The notes under the pieces are model-generated. The model made no database searches and was not told the DNA's origin. It saw only the letters and a list, made by a program, of their open reading frames with translations. The translations under genes were made by a program, and so were the position numbers. Source: Nitrospira sp. CG24C (GTDB taxonomy: Bacteria > Nitrospirota > Nitrospiria > Nitrospirales > Nitrospiraceae). Taken from it: 64,000 bases of DNA. Location: assembly GCA_002869885.2 (NCBI GenBank), contig NEWR02000010.1:210813-274812 (forward strand), read 5' to 3'. Shown one piece after another: positions 9,952 to 19,250 of this stretch. Positions within the stretch are counted from its first letter, which is position 1. Each line of letters starts with the position of its first letter.

Positions 9952-10929
9952 TCAACTGGCTTCCGGCATCGGCCCGATCGTCGGCTTGTATGGCGCCAGC
10001 GGTGGTGGCGCTACGCCTCCCCCAGGACCATGATAATGCTGGAGCGCTTCGGGTAACCAGGCTTCGATCTGATTGATACGCGTTAAATCGGACGGATGGG
10101 TGGAAAGAAATTCCGGTACCGCCTGCTGCGACCGGAAACAGAGTTTCCCGATCATCTGCTTCGGACAGCCGCTCATCCGTTCCCAAAACGGCACAGCCTC
10201 ACGCGGATCGTACCCGGCCTGCGCCATCAATCGAAGTCCGATGTAGTCGGCCTCCGATTCTTGTTTCCGATTGAAGGGCAACGACACATTGACTCCATAG
10301 GCCCCCAGCAAGCCCTGGATCGCACCGGGGTTGGCGCGTCCGGATGCCGCCGCACCCAATGCGCCCAATTGCGCAATCTGGTCCAAGATACTCCGGCTCA
10401 TCCGCTCCACCCCATGACGTTGCAACGCATGCGCGACCTCATGACCCATCACCGTCGCCAATCCGGCATCGTCTTTCGTATGTTTGAGAATCCCGGTGAA
10501 GATGGCGACCTTCCCGCCCGGAAGAGCAAAGGCATTGACCATCTTGTCGTCTTGAATGACCGCGAACTCCCACTGATACTCCGGTTTGTTGGCAGCTTCA
10601 GCGATTTTTCGTCCCACGCGATGCACCAGCTCATTCACTTCCACGTTGTCGCTGAGCGGCGCGGCGCGCAACACCTCACGGAACGCGCTCAATCCGAACT
10701 GCAGTTCCTTCTCTTCGGAGAAAAAGATCACCTGATCGCGAGCCGTGCCTGGCGCCCGATAACAACCGGTCAGGCTGCCAAACAGACTCATAGTAGCCCC
10801 AACCCCAATGGCCGTACAGAGACTCATCGCCCCCTGAGCCCCCAGAGCCAACATCGCCCGGCGCCCGATCGGCTGGTTGAAAAATCGACTCATTGTGCCA
10901 TGTGAAGATTGGGTCATTGGGACATTCAT
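9952..10929 (-). CDS. M48-family metalloprotease
   Basis: This is a zinc peptidase of the M48 (HtpX/Oma1/BepA) type, probably for envelope protein quality control. The zinc motif HEVAH lies in VMGHEVAHALQRHG, and the later glutamate motif is ESEADYIGLRLMAQAGYDP. The N-terminus has arginines followed by a hydrophobic stretch (GRRAMLALGAQGAMSLC), so it is exported or membrane-anchored, perhaps as a lipoprotein (SLTGC). ATG at 10929 is given; 10893 is an alternative start. No clear ribosome site was seen for either. It follows sppA by 43 bp. Confidence 0.9.
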   Translation of the reverse strand: MNVPMTQSSHGTMSRFFNQPIGRRAMLALGAQGAMSLCTAIGVGATMSLFGSLTGCYRAPGTARDQVIFFSEEKELQFGLSAFREVLRAAPLSDNVEVNELVHRVGRKIAEAANKPEYQWEFAVIQDDKMVNAFALPGGKVAIFTGILKHTKDDAGLATVMGHEVAHALQRHGVERMSRSILDQIAQLGALGAAASGRANPGAIQGLLGAYGVNVSLPFNRKQESEADYIGLRLMAQAGYDPREAVPFWERMSGCPKQMIGKLCFRSQQAVPEFLSTHPSDLTRINQIEAWLPEALQHYHGPGGGVAPPPLAPYKPTIGPMPEAS

Positions 10930-10972
10930 TCAGCAAGGCAATGATTCAGTGATTCAATCATCAATTCTTGGA

Positions 10973-11971
10973 TTAGGGCATCCAGAGGTACATGAACTGC
11001 GGCGTTCCACCCCGCACCATCGTCAGCAAATCAAGATTGGCCAACCCGGTGATACCAGAGCTCGTTCCGAACAGGCGCGAATAGATATTGTTCTGATACT
11101 CCCCTCGCCGCCCATAGGTCACGACCCGCGCTTCCGTGAGGCCAGCTTTCTTCTTGGCCATTTCGATCGCATCATCGAGATACCCGATTTCGTCGATCAA
11201 ACCTGTTGCCTTGGCTTGGTCTCCGGAATAGATCCGTCCATCGGCCAGTTTTTTGATTTGTTCAGCCGACAGATTGGGACGCCCCTCCTGCACCACTGCC
11301 AGGAACCGCTGATAGAACGAGTCGATCACGCTTTGAAAGATCCCCCGCTCCTCAGCCGTCATGACCCGAAAGGGTGAGCCCATGTCCTTGCGGGGACCGG
11401 ACGTGATGGCGTTGGCCTCGACACCCACCTTTTCGAGCAATCCCCTGGCGTTGACGGTCAACATGATGACGCCGATACTGCCCGTCACAGTCGAGGGATG
11501 GACCATCACGCTGTCCGATGCCATGGCCACATAGTAGCCCCCCGACGCAGCCACATCCATCATCGAAGCAATCACAGGAACCTTTTTTTTGAGTTTGAAC
11601 TCACGCAACTCGTGGTACAGGATGTCCGAGGCGGTCACCGTTCCGCCAGGACTGTTGATGCGCACGACCACGGCTTTGATCTTCCCGTCCTTCGCAGCCT
11701 TCGTCAGCTCTTCCTTGAACATCGCCACCATGTTGGTCTGCGGGATAAGACCCTCTTTATCTTGTGAGCTGATTACCCCAGACACATCGAGCAGCAGGAT
11801 TTTTCCATCGCCTGTGCCACTGAGCTGCGCTTCCTTCACCGGCCCAGCTGGCTCGATAAGATTGAGCGTAATGCAACCGGATTGCAGACCGATGACGGCA
11901 ATGAGACAGAGCTGAGCAATTATGGCACGACATCTAACAGGCAGGAGGCTCAAAAAGGCCAGACTTCTCAC
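10973..11971 (-). CDS. sppA: Signal peptide peptidase SppA, lipoprotein form
   Basis: This is a serine protease of the S49 family that degrades leftover signal peptides in the membrane. The signature PVIASMMDVAASGGYYVAMASD (the nucleophile serine in ASGGYY), the upstream RINSPGGTVTAS and the lysine-containing region GPRKDMGSPFR are present. A lipobox (GLQSGC) lies about 30 residues after the GTG at 11971. All in-frame start options (GTG 11971, TTG 11953, ATG 12118) lie in or beyond MITE-like element D. ATG 12118 overlaps the carA stop as ATGA, but it would put the lipobox at residue 82, so GTG 11971 is preferred. The protein is short, a single S49 domain. Confidence 0.88.
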   Translation of the reverse strand: MRSLAFLSLLPVRCRAIIAQLCLIAVIGLQSGCITLNLIEPAGPVKEAQLSGTGDGKILLLDVSGVISSQDKEGLIPQTNMVAMFKEELTKAAKDGKIKAVVVRINSPGGTVTASDILYHELREFKLKKKVPVIASMMDVAASGGYYVAMASDSVMVHPSTVTGSIGVIMLTVNARGLLEKVGVEANAITSGPRKDMGSPFRVMTAEERGIFQSVIDSFYQRFLAVVQEGRPNLSAEQIKKLADGRIYSGDQAKATGLIDEIGYLDDAIEMAKKKAGLTEARVVTYGRRGEYQNNIYSRLFGTSSGITGLANLDLLTMVRGGTPQFMYLWMP

Positions 11972-12110
11972 CCGCCCAACCCCGGCGCGCCAAGACGCGC
12001 CTCTTCCCAAGCAAGGCCGCAGCGAGTGAAGGGCCGAGGCGTACCCTCTGGGGTACGTTGAGGATCTGAACGATGCGAGAACGACGCTGGCGGACTTTTT
12101 GAGGCTCCTG
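11942..12110. mobile_element. MITE-like element copy D
   Basis: Ends are CAGGAGGCTCAAAAAGGCC and TTTTTGAGGCTCCTG. The interior holds the shared core (CAAGGCCGCAGCGAGT) and the arm GGTACGTTGAGGATCTGAACGA also found in copy E. It begins four bases after the carA stop and contains every plausible near start of sppA. Confidence 0.75.
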
Positions 12111-12114
12111 CTAT

Positions 12115-13284
12115 TCATTGTTTCTCCATTCGCTGTATAAACTCGTTAAATAAGTATCCGGAGTCATGGGGTCCGGGAGACGCTTCCGGGTGATACTGCA
12201 CCGAAAACACCGGATGATCGGCACAGGCCAACCCTTCGACCGAGTGATCGTTCAGGCTCATATGTGTCACCAGCACTTGACCAAACGATGTATCCACCAC
12301 CGGTGGTCGATCGGGAATCGCACTGAATGTGCGAGTCACCTCTACGGCGAAATTGTGGTTTTGCGATGTGATCTCCACTTTTCTCGTGCGAAGGTCCATG
12401 ACCGGATGATTCGCCCCATGATGGCCGAACTTCAACTTATAAGTCTTGAGCCCCAGCGCGAGACCGAGAATCTGATGTCCTAAACAAATGCCGAAGATCG
12501 GACGACTCCCGATCAATTGACGCACCGCCTCAATCGCGTAGGGCACTCCTTCCGGATCCCCCGGACCGTTCGAAAGAAAAATTCCATCGGGCTTGAGGGC
12601 GTCAATCTGCACCGCGGTAGCCGAAGCCGGCACGACGGTCACATCGCATCCCACATCGACCAGTCTGCGGAGGATATTCAGTTTCACCCCAAAATCATAG
12701 GCAACGACATGCCATCGCCTGGTGGCGCCGGCCCGTGGTTTCTCGTCGAGCGAGGGGGCCCACTCGCCCGATCCTTCCGTCCATTGATAGGCCTTCCCAC
12801 AAGTAACGGCTGCCGCCAGATCACGGCCAACGATGCTCGGAGCAGCCTGTGCCTTTTCGACCATCCGACGATGATCTCCATCGACATGGGTGATGAGGCC
12901 CTGCTGTGAACCATGTTCGCGCAAGTGGCGAGTCAAGGCCCGAGTATCCAGCCCTTCAATGCCAACGATCTTCGCCTCATGTAAATAGTCTTGTGCCTGC
13001 TGCCGGCTGCGCCAGTTACTGGCGAGCCGGCTCGCCTCTTTCACAATGAATCCCTCAGCCCAAATCCGCCGCGACTCGGCGTCCTCCGATGTCATCCCAT
13101 AGTTTCCAATATGAGGAGAGGTCATGGTGATGATTTGTCCCTTATACGAAGGATCGGTCAAGACTTCCTGGTAACCGGTCATGGCCGTGTTAAACACGAC
13201 CTCTCCCACCGTCTCTCCTTCGTATCCGAAGGCACGGCCCTCGAAGATCGCGCCGTCTGCCAATGCCAACCATGCTTGCTTCAC
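12115..13284 (-). CDS. carA: Carbamoyl-phosphate synthase small subunit (glutamine amidotransferase)
   Basis: CarA hydrolyses glutamine and feeds ammonia to CarB. The N-terminal CPSase small-subunit domain ([32 protein letters not shown]) is followed by a class I amidotransferase with the cysteine motif [10 protein letters not shown] and the catalytic HxE in [13 protein letters not shown]. Length 389 is normal. Its ATG overlaps the stop of the preceding DUF4149-like gene by four bases (ATGA), which indicates translational coupling in the pyr operon. Confidence 0.98.
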   Translation of the reverse strand: MKQAWLALADGAIFEGRAFGYEGETVGEVVFNTAMTGYQEVLTDPSYKGQIITMTSPHIGNYGMTSEDAESRRIWAEGFIVKEASRLASNWRSRQQAQDYLHEAKIVGIEGLDTRALTRHLREHGSQQGLITHVDGDHRRMVEKAQAAPSIVGRDLAAAVTCGKAYQWTEGSGEWAPSLDEKPRAGATRRWHVVAYDFGVKLNILRRLVDVGCDVTVVPASATAVQIDALKPDGIFLSNGPGDPEGVPYAIEAVRQLIGSRPIFGICLGHQILGLALGLKTYKLKFGHHGANHPVMDLRTRKVEITSQNHNFAVEVTRTFSAIPDRPPVVDTSFGQVLVTHMSLNDHSVEGLACADHPVFSVQYHPEASPGPHDSGYLFNEFIQRMEKQ

Positions 13285-13802
13285 GAAAGCGCTCCGTCCC
13301 GGTAGAGAGACCTATTCGCCTTGATTCCGATCAAGAGAATACCCAGTACAAGATCGACCATATAGATCCAGCGAATCGGTTTCAGCATACGAAACAACGC
13401 TTCGAAGGCCGCCTTCTTCGCCGCCTCCTCGTGCGCCGCGAAAGCCTGCGCTTGAAGCGATGCAGCAGAGGGATGCAGCCACAGAATAATGATTCCCGTG
13501 ATCACCACCATGCAGGCCAGCACCATCATCTCACCCCGGCCGACGCCGACTGCCGGATTTCCACTCCACCAGCGATACCACAATGCGGCCCACAGAATAG
13601 CCAGCGCTCCGATCATGAAGCGATGATAGCCCTCAAACGCCTTTGTCAGAAACAATCCGCCTGAGTCCTGCCCGCCGAACGTATTAAAGACTGCGGGAAT
13701 GACCGCTCCGATGAGCACTATTCCACCGCCGACCCAGACTCCCAACGCCAGCCATTCAAGCGTGAGGCAACCGACCATCCCCCAACGGGACATACGAAGC
13801 AT
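13281..13802 (-). CDS. DUF4149/TMEM205-like integral membrane protein
   Basis: This protein of about 173 residues has four predicted membrane helices: a first one around [20 protein letters not shown], a second around [17 protein letters not shown], a third around [18 protein letters not shown], and a last around [15 protein letters not shown]. The first-helix pattern with small residues and a following extramembrane loop resembles DUF4149. ATG at 13802 follows the pyrC stop by four bases; the longer ORF start (13847) would overlap pyrC. It lies between pyrC and carA, overlapping carA by four bases. Function unknown. Confidence 0.75.
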   Translation of the reverse strand: MLRMSRWGMVGCLTLEWLALGVWVGGGIVLIGAVIPAVFNTFGGQDSGGLFLTKAFEGYHRFMIGALAILWAALWYRWWSGNPAVGVGRGEMMVLACMVVITGIIILWLHPSAASLQAQAFAAHEEAAKKAAFEALFRMLKPIRWIYMVDLVLGILLIGIKANRSLYRDGALS

Positions 13803-13806
13803 CAGA

Positions 13807-15111
13807 CTACTTCTCTGCCTGGCCGGTCTCGAATACGACCCGGCCACCCACGATCGTCGTCGTGACCCGGCCCTTCACCTTCCATCCGGCAAAGGGGGTA
13901 TTCCGGCTCTTTGAGTAAAACTTGGCCGGATCGACCTCCCACTGTTCCTGCTGGTCGACGACCGCCACATCGGCATCGGCCCCGACCGCCAACGTGCCTT
14001 TATCCAAGCTAAACGCCTTTGCCGGAGCCGTGCTCAACTTGTCGACTGCCGACTCCAACGATAGAACCCCCTCATCGACCAGCGCGAGGGTTAATGGCAG
14101 GGCCGTCTCCAGTCCGACGATCCCGAACGGCGCTTCTGTAAATCCCAGTTGTTTTTCTTGAGTGGCATGCGGAGCATGGTCTGTGGCGATGACATCGATC
14201 GTGCCATCGCGAAGACCTTCCTTAATCGCTTGCACATCCTTCCACGTCCGGAGCGGGGGATTCATTTTGGCATAGGTGTTATAGCCTCGGACGGTTTCTT
14301 CCGTGATCGTAAAGTGATGGGGGCAGGCTTCGGCTGTCACTTTGAGCCCACGCGATTTGGCCTCCCGCACCATCCGAACCGATCCCTCGGTGCTGATATG
14401 AGCCAGATGCAGCCGAGCCCCGGTCAGTTCCGCCAAGGCGACGTTACGCGCCACCATCACATCCTCCGCCGCCGATGGCATCCCGGGGAGCCCTAACTCG
14501 GTCGAGATGGCCCCTTCGTTCATACAGCCCCCCTCGGCGAGATGCAGATCTTCACAATGATCAACGACCGGCACATCGAAGGCCAAGGCATACTCCATCG
14601 CTCGCCGCATGACCAGACTGTTCATCACCGGCTTGCCATCATCCGAGATCGCGACGCAGCCGGCACGCCGCAAGTCTCCGATCTCCGCCAGTTCCTTCCC
14701 TTCCGACCCTTTCGTAATCGCGCCGATAGGAAAGATATTCGCCAGCCCGGCCTCCCGCGCACGATCGAGCATGAGTTTCGTAATCGCTTGATTGTCATTG
14801 ACAGGATTCGTATTGGGCATACAGCAGACCGAGGTGAAACCGCCGGCCACCGCCGCCGCCGCGCCACTCTGGATCGACTCTTTGTATTCGAAGCCCGGCT
14901 CCCGGAAATGGACGTGGAGATCGACGAAGCCGGGGAGGACCAATCGGCCAGTGGCGTCGATCTTCATGGCCCCAGCAGGAGCTTTGAGGTGAGGCCCTAC
15001 CGCAACGACTCGGCCCTCATCGATCAGCACATCGGCCAAGCCGTTGAATCGACCCGGGTCGATCACATGCCCGTTCGCAATAAGAATTTTCCGATTTGAC
15101 GATGGCTTCAT
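13807..15111 (-). CDS. pyrC: Dihydroorotase, class I
   Basis: It closes carbamoyl aspartate to dihydroorotate. The metal motif DLHVHFREPG follows LVLPGFV near residue 60. The sequence GGFTSVCCMPNTNP, the later DHCEDLHLAEGG, and ATDHAPHATQEK match the 430-residue class I enzymes that carry a binuclear zinc centre. Length 434 is normal. It lies downstream of pyrB and the inserted four-helix-bundle gene, and a DUF4149-like gene follows 4 bp after it. Confidence 0.97.
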   Translation of the reverse strand: MKPSSNRKILIANGHVIDPGRFNGLADVLIDEGRVVAVGPHLKAPAGAMKIDATGRLVLPGFVDLHVHFREPGFEYKESIQSGAAAAVAGGFTSVCCMPNTNPVNDNQAITKLMLDRAREAGLANIFPIGAITKGSEGKELAEIGDLRRAGCVAISDDGKPVMNSLVMRRAMEYALAFDVPVVDHCEDLHLAEGGCMNEGAISTELGLPGMPSAAEDVMVARNVALAELTGARLHLAHISTEGSVRMVREAKSRGLKVTAEACPHHFTITEETVRGYNTYAKMNPPLRTWKDVQAIKEGLRDGTIDVIATDHAPHATQEKQLGFTEAPFGIVGLETALPLTLALVDEGVLSLESAVDKLSTAPAKAFSLDKGTLAVGADADVAVVDQQEQWEVDPAKFYSKSRNTPFAGWKVKGRVTTTIVGGRVVFETGQAEK

Positions 15112-15127
15112 AGGTTCGAGATTTCCT

Positions 15128-15168
15128 TTAACTCAGGGGCTCAGGGATTCAGGGGTTAAGGCTGAAGG
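15128..15168. repeat. Inverted repeat flanking the four-helix gene, left arm
   Basis: This arm is built of the words CAGGGGCTCAGGGATTCAGG and GGTTAAGGCTGAAGG. Its complement (CCTGAACCCCTTCAGCCTG) lies on the other side of the gene at 15535-15567. The same words occur without a gene at 33545-33645, 38445-38480 and 39820-39842. Confidence 0.7.
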
Positions 15169-15528
15169 TTATACGTGATCTCGGAGAGCACGAATCAAAC
15201 CATTCAGCACCTTCTCGGTTTCTACGACCTTGGGTTCAAGCGACGAGAAATCCTCGTTGCCCAAAAAACCCAAGCGCTTCGACAAACGTAATTGATAGTG
15301 TAGTTCCCTCAATGACCCAAAGGCGATAGTAAGAAATCTGAGATACTCTGCCTCACTATCGCGGGCACAACCCTCCACAATATTCGAAGGAACTGACACT
15401 GCTGCCCGCCGTATTTGAGACGTCAGGCCAAACAACTCTTCCTTTGGAAACCCTGTGGTTGTCTGATACACCAACATGACGACTTCATCAGCCAACTCAA
15501 AGGCCCGAAGTTGTGCGTGATCCCGCAA
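15169..15528 (-). CDS. Four-helix-bundle protein (S23/IVS type)
   Basis: This is a 119-residue protein of the four helix bundle family (23S rRNA intervening-sequence type, related to the Avd fold). Conserved pieces are LRAFELADEVVMLVYQTT, FGLTSQIRRAAVSVPSNIVEG and EYLRFLTIAFGSLRELHYQL. The family's molecular role is mostly unknown. Here it is inserted between pyrB and pyrC and flanked by inverted repeats, which suggests a mobile cassette rather than a pyrimidine gene. The frame is intact. Confidence 0.9.
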   Translation of the reverse strand: MRDHAQLRAFELADEVVMLVYQTTTGFPKEELFGLTSQIRRAAVSVPSNIVEGCARDSEAEYLRFLTIAFGSLRELHYQLRLSKRLGFLGNEDFSSLEPKVVETEKVLNGLIRALRDHV

Positions 15529-15534
15529 ACTGAA

Positions 15535-15567
15535 CCCCTTACCCCCTGAACCCCTTCAGCCTGCATC
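15535..15567. repeat. Inverted repeat flanking the four-helix gene, right arm
   Basis: ACCCCTTACCCCCTGAACCC followed by CTTCAGCCTG is the inverse of the left arm at 15128-15168. It lies between the start of the four-helix gene and the pyrB stop. Confidence 0.7.
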
Positions 15568-15568
15568 C

Positions 15569-16489
15569 TCAATTGCTGCCCGATAAGAGATAGAGAATAC
15601 CCATGCGAACGGCCACGCCGTTCGCGACCTGCTCCAGAATCACCGACGACAAACTATCGGCCACCTCCGGAGCGATCTCGACCCCACGATTGATCGGACC
15701 AGGATGCATGACAATCGCACCAGGATTCGCCAACTCAACCCGCTCGGTCGTCAACCCATAGAGCCGCGCATATTCGCGGATGGTCGGGAACAGCGCAATC
15801 CCCTGCCGTTCGAGTTGCAAACGCAACATCATGATGACCTGCACGCCGCGCAATGCCTCGTCGAGATTGTAGTAGACACGCGCACCCAGCTTCTCGACTC
15901 CGCAAGGCATCATCGTCGGCGGCCCTACCAGCCGAACCTCTGCGCCCAGCTTCACGAGAGCATGGATGTTCGACCGCGCCACACGGCTATGCGCCACATC
16001 TCCGACAATCGCCACCGGCAGCCCCTCGAACGACAATCCACGCTCGCGAATCGTATAGAGATCCAAGAGGCCTTGCGTCGGATGCTCATGCCACCCGTCT
16101 CCGGCGTTGATCACGGAAGACTTCACCCCGCGAGCCAGGGCTTCGGCTGCGCCGGCCGAGGGGTGACGCAACACGATAATATCCGCCTGCATCGCTTCAA
16201 TGTTACGCGCGGTGTCGAGTAATGTTTCCCCTTTGACGACGCTGCTCGACGACGGCGAGAAGTTGATCACATCCGCGCTCAGCCGTTTTGCCGCCAATTC
16301 GAATGAGGTGCGTGTTCTCGTGCTGGGCTCGAAGAAGAGATTGACGACTGTCTTACCTCGAAGAGCCGGCACTTTCTTGATCTCGCGGCCCGTGACTTCC
16401 TTGAAGGAGTCCGCCGTTTCAAGGATGAGCGCGATCTCATCCACCGACAGGGGCGCCAGACTCAGCAAATCTTTGCGTTTGAGACTCAT
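15569..16489 (-). CDS. pyrB: Aspartate carbamoyltransferase catalytic subunit
   Basis: It joins carbamoyl phosphate to aspartate. Family motifs are [19 protein letters not shown] (phosphate binding), [28 protein letters not shown] and [12 protein letters not shown]. Length 306 is normal. No pyrI regulatory subunit is seen. It starts 13 bp after the pyrR stop. This PyrR-PyrB-PyrC order matches Bacillus-like attenuation-controlled operons. Confidence 0.97.
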   Translation of the reverse strand: MSLKRKDLLSLAPLSVDEIALILETADSFKEVTGREIKKVPALRGKTVVNLFFEPSTRTRTSFELAAKRLSADVINFSPSSSSVVKGETLLDTARNIEAMQADIIVLRHPSAGAAEALARGVKSSVINAGDGWHEHPTQGLLDLYTIRERGLSFEGLPVAIVGDVAHSRVARSNIHALVKLGAEVRLVGPPTMMPCGVEKLGARVYYNLDEALRGVQVIMMLRLQLERQGIALFPTIREYARLYGLTTERVELANPGAIVMHPGPINRGVEIAPEVADSLSSVILEQVANGVAVRMGILYLLSGSN

Positions 16490-16502
16490 GGCATCCTCCG
16501 CT

Positions 16503-17072
<570 letters not shown>

Positions 17073-17129
17073 TCATCCAACCGCTTCACCGTTCACGTTT
17101 CACTTTTCATGGGATACGTTCACCCTAAG

Positions 17130-17253
17130 CAGGATGCTCAAAAAGGCCGTCCAGCAAGGCCGCAGCGAGTAAAGACCGGAGGCGTACCCTCTGGGGTACG
17201 TTGAGGATCTGAACGATGCGAGAACGACGCTGGCGGACTATTTCAGCATCCTG
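17130..17253. mobile_element. MITE-like element copy E
   Basis: Ends are CAGGATGCTCAAAAAGGCCG and GACTATTTCAGCATCCTG. It contains the shared core and the arm GGTACGTTGAGGATCTGAACGA. It lies between the pyr attenuator and pyrR, so it is part of the pyr leader transcript. Confidence 0.8.
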
Positions 17254-17260
17254 ATCGCAT

Positions 17261-17294
17261 AAAAAAACCCTCCCATCGAAGTCCGACGAGAAGG
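17261..17294 (-). terminator. Intrinsic terminator of the pyr attenuator
   Basis: On the minus strand, CCUUCUCGUCG pairs with CGAUGGGAGGG over 11 positions (including G-U pairs) around a five-base loop, and seven U follow. It lies upstream of pyrR in the sense direction, so it must be bypassed for operon expression. Confidence 0.8.
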
Positions 17295-17341
17295 TTGCAC
17301 TGTGCAGACAGACACAGACCTGATGAACGTTCACGAGCACT

Positions 17342-17365
17342 CCTTGCTCACCTCGCAGGATGAGC
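17342..17365 (-). promoter_or_regulatory. PyrR-binding hairpin / antiterminator segment
   Basis: The minus-strand sequence AUCCUGCGAGGU matches the known PyrR loop consensus RUCCNGNGAGGY at every position. It is closed by the stem GCUCA/UGAGC. The 3' arm overlaps GAGCAAGG, which can pair with CCUUCUC in the downstream terminator stem (one bulge). The two folds are mutually exclusive, as in classical PyrR attenuation. Confidence 0.75.
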
Positions 17366-17551
17366 ATTAAAGGTTGCCGCATCTTACTGAGACCGGAAGA
17401 ATCCTGTCAAGGTGCAGGACGTACCGGCTCAGGTAATTCAGGCCGAAGATTATATCGGGTCCCAGCCGAAGCGTCTGTGCCGGAATTTGCCATAAAACTT
17501 TTCGATCGGCCTAGGGTGATCTATAGTTGTCTTTCCCAGGGAGAACATACG

Positions 17552-18250
17552 ATGAATCAGTCGGTCCGTTACGTCGCAATGGTCGTTGCAATTCTGATCT
17601 CCACCGGGGAGGCACTTGCCCTGGACACCGCCCTTTCACCGCTCTACATCGCGGGCAAGATCGGAGTTTCTGCGATGTCAGCAAACGACATTGCCAAGAC
17701 AGCAGGGACAGCCTTTCCCCTTACAAAGCCAGATGCTCACGACACAGTCGTGCCGGTCGGAGTGGCGATCGGTTACAACTGGCGCAAGCATGGAATCTCT
17801 CTCCGTACTGAATTTGAGTACCTCACTCGGGCAAACTTTGGCTACGCCTCGACTCCAGTGTTAGCGAGTCCTGCAACCTCAATAAGCTTGACCAGCAAAA
17901 CAAGAATCCAGACCCTGTTTGCCAACGTCTTTTATGACTTTCACAACGCGACCCTGTTTACCCCTTTTGTCGGAGGGGGAATCGGGGTGGCCTTCAACAA
18001 ATCCACGATGACTCTGAATGCTATCAACTCGTCTGTCTTCGATACGTTCGAGACAATTGATACGAGATTTGCGTGGAACATCGGCGCCGGCGTCGCCGTT
18101 CCTATCACCGAGATTCTGCTTTTGGAATTGAGTTACCGCTACACAGACCTTGGAGGCGCCGTATGGGGCACTAATGCGGTCGGCTTCGAGCTGACCACTA
18201 ACAGCTTCCATGCGAACGAGTTTCTCTTCGCTGCACGATTACAGTTCTAA
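17552..18250 (+). CDS. Outer-membrane beta-barrel protein
   Basis: This 232-residue protein starts with a Sec signal (MNQSVRYVAMVVAILISTGE, cleaved after LALA). The mature part alternates in the manner of amphipathic beta-strands (VGVAIGYNWRKHGISLRTEF, PFVGGGIGVAFN, LLELSYRYTDLGG) and ends with aromatic phenylalanine (LFAARLQF), the usual barrel-insertion signal. It resembles opacity/porin-like 8-strand proteins. ATG at 17552 has GGGAGAA upstream; the longer frame upstream is not coding-like. Its stop abuts MITE-like element F. Confidence 0.85.
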   Translation: MNQSVRYVAMVVAILISTGEALALDTALSPLYIAGKIGVSAMSANDIAKTAGTAFPLTKPDAHDTVVPVGVAIGYNWRKHGISLRTEFEYLTRANFGYASTPVLASPATSISLTSKTRIQTLFANVFYDFHNATLFTPFVGGGIGVAFNKSTMTLNAINSSVFDTFETIDTRFAWNIGAGVAVPITEILLLELSYRYTDLGGAVWGTNAVGFELTTNSFHANEFLFAARLQF

Positions 18251-18459
18251 CAGGATGCTGAAAAAGCCCGCCAGCATCGTTCTCGCATCGCTCAGAGGCT
18301 CAACGCTGAGGAACACCCCACGGATATTCGGAATACTGAAGGGGCTTTTCCGTTCGCCAAGATCTATTGGAAGGGCGAACGGCTACACGAAGTGCGGTCC
18401 GTACCTCCTCGCCTCTTCGCTCGCTGCGGCCTTGCTGGACGGCCTTTTTGAGCATCCTG
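18251..18459. mobile_element. MITE-like element copy F
   Basis: It begins directly after the TAA of the barrel gene with CAGGATGCTGAAAAAGCCCG and ends GGCCTTTTTGAGCATCCTG. It carries the shared core (TCGCTGCGGCCTTGCTGGAC). This is the longest copy (209 bp), with an extra GC-rich interior that contains the inverted words CCGTTCGCC and GGGCGAACGG. Confidence 0.8.
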
Positions 18460-18617
18460 AGCTATTGTTGCATCGGAGGCACTCAGTGAGATTTTAGCGG
18501 TGGTTCATCTATAAACCGAGATTTTCCGTAGCCTGATTGGAATCTGCCTGGGGACTGACACCCTTCCCCGCGTCCGCGTGTGGTGTCTGTCCCAGTCCGA
18601 ACCGCGTTCCCTGGCAG

Positions 18618-19250
18618 CTATTTCTTATTTTCCTCACCATCGTAAACCAGACTCTCTGACGAAATACCGGACGGAGGGGGACCGGATACGCCCTGGGAAC
18701 CGGGGGCGCCGGGGGCAGCAACGCCCTGTGTCCCAAACGCATGGACGAACTTCCAGTCCGCATACCGCTTCTTATTCGTGAAGGATATGTCTGCAGGCCG
18801 AAAGTTGCCGGTCTTGATCGGCGCCTCGTCCGAGAGGCTATACACCCCGACAATGCCGCCGTTCGGGAGCCTCACCAGTCCCCATCGTTTCTTTCCGGTG
18901 ATCGGGTCGGCATAAATTTTCCGCAAGTGGCGAACGGTGCCAGGGTACCGGGGATCCTTCAGCAGATCCTCAAGACGGCGCGGGTATTCCTTTTGAGGCC
19001 CCTTGGGATTCAGGTAGTACTGACTGATCGCGGTTCGGAACTGGCCGCCGACAGACAGCAACTCCCGCTCCTTCTGACGCGTTTGCGCAAAGCTCCACAC
19101 CACTCCTGCCAGGGCCAGCTGAATCCCGATGAGGCCGACTGCAAGCAGAACCCCGATATAGGTAAACCCCTCCTGCGATCGTATCGACCGGCATCCCCGA
19201 CAGACGCTCAGCCGGCGCGGAGCCGCTCCCCTCTGTCCATTACCACTCAC
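18618..19250 (-). CDS. Minor pseudopilin-like protein without Glu5
   Basis: A prepilin-type leader ends in EG, followed by FTYIGVLLAVGLIGIQLALAG, a typical hydrophobic N-helix. Position 5 of the mature part is Gly instead of the usual Glu; lack of Glu5 is known for GspK-type tip pseudopilins. A globular region with YPRRLEDLLKDPR and DPITGKKRWGLVR follows, as in the neighbouring pseudopilins. The C-terminal tail is rich in Gly, Pro and Ser (APGAPGSQGVSGPPPSG). GTG at 19250 is preceded by GGGGGA and overlaps the previous gene by 11 bp; GTG 19286 is an alternative. It is the last gene of the secretion operon. Confidence 0.8.
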   Translation of the reverse strand: MSGNGQRGAAPRRLSVCRGCRSIRSQEGFTYIGVLLAVGLIGIQLALAGVVWSFAQTRQKERELLSVGGQFRTAISQYYLNPKGPQKEYPRRLEDLLKDPRYPGTVRHLRKIYADPITGKKRWGLVRLPNGGIVGVYSLSDEAPIKTGNFRPADISFTNKKRYADWKFVHAFGTQGVAAPGAPGSQGVSGPPPSGISSESLVYDGEENKK

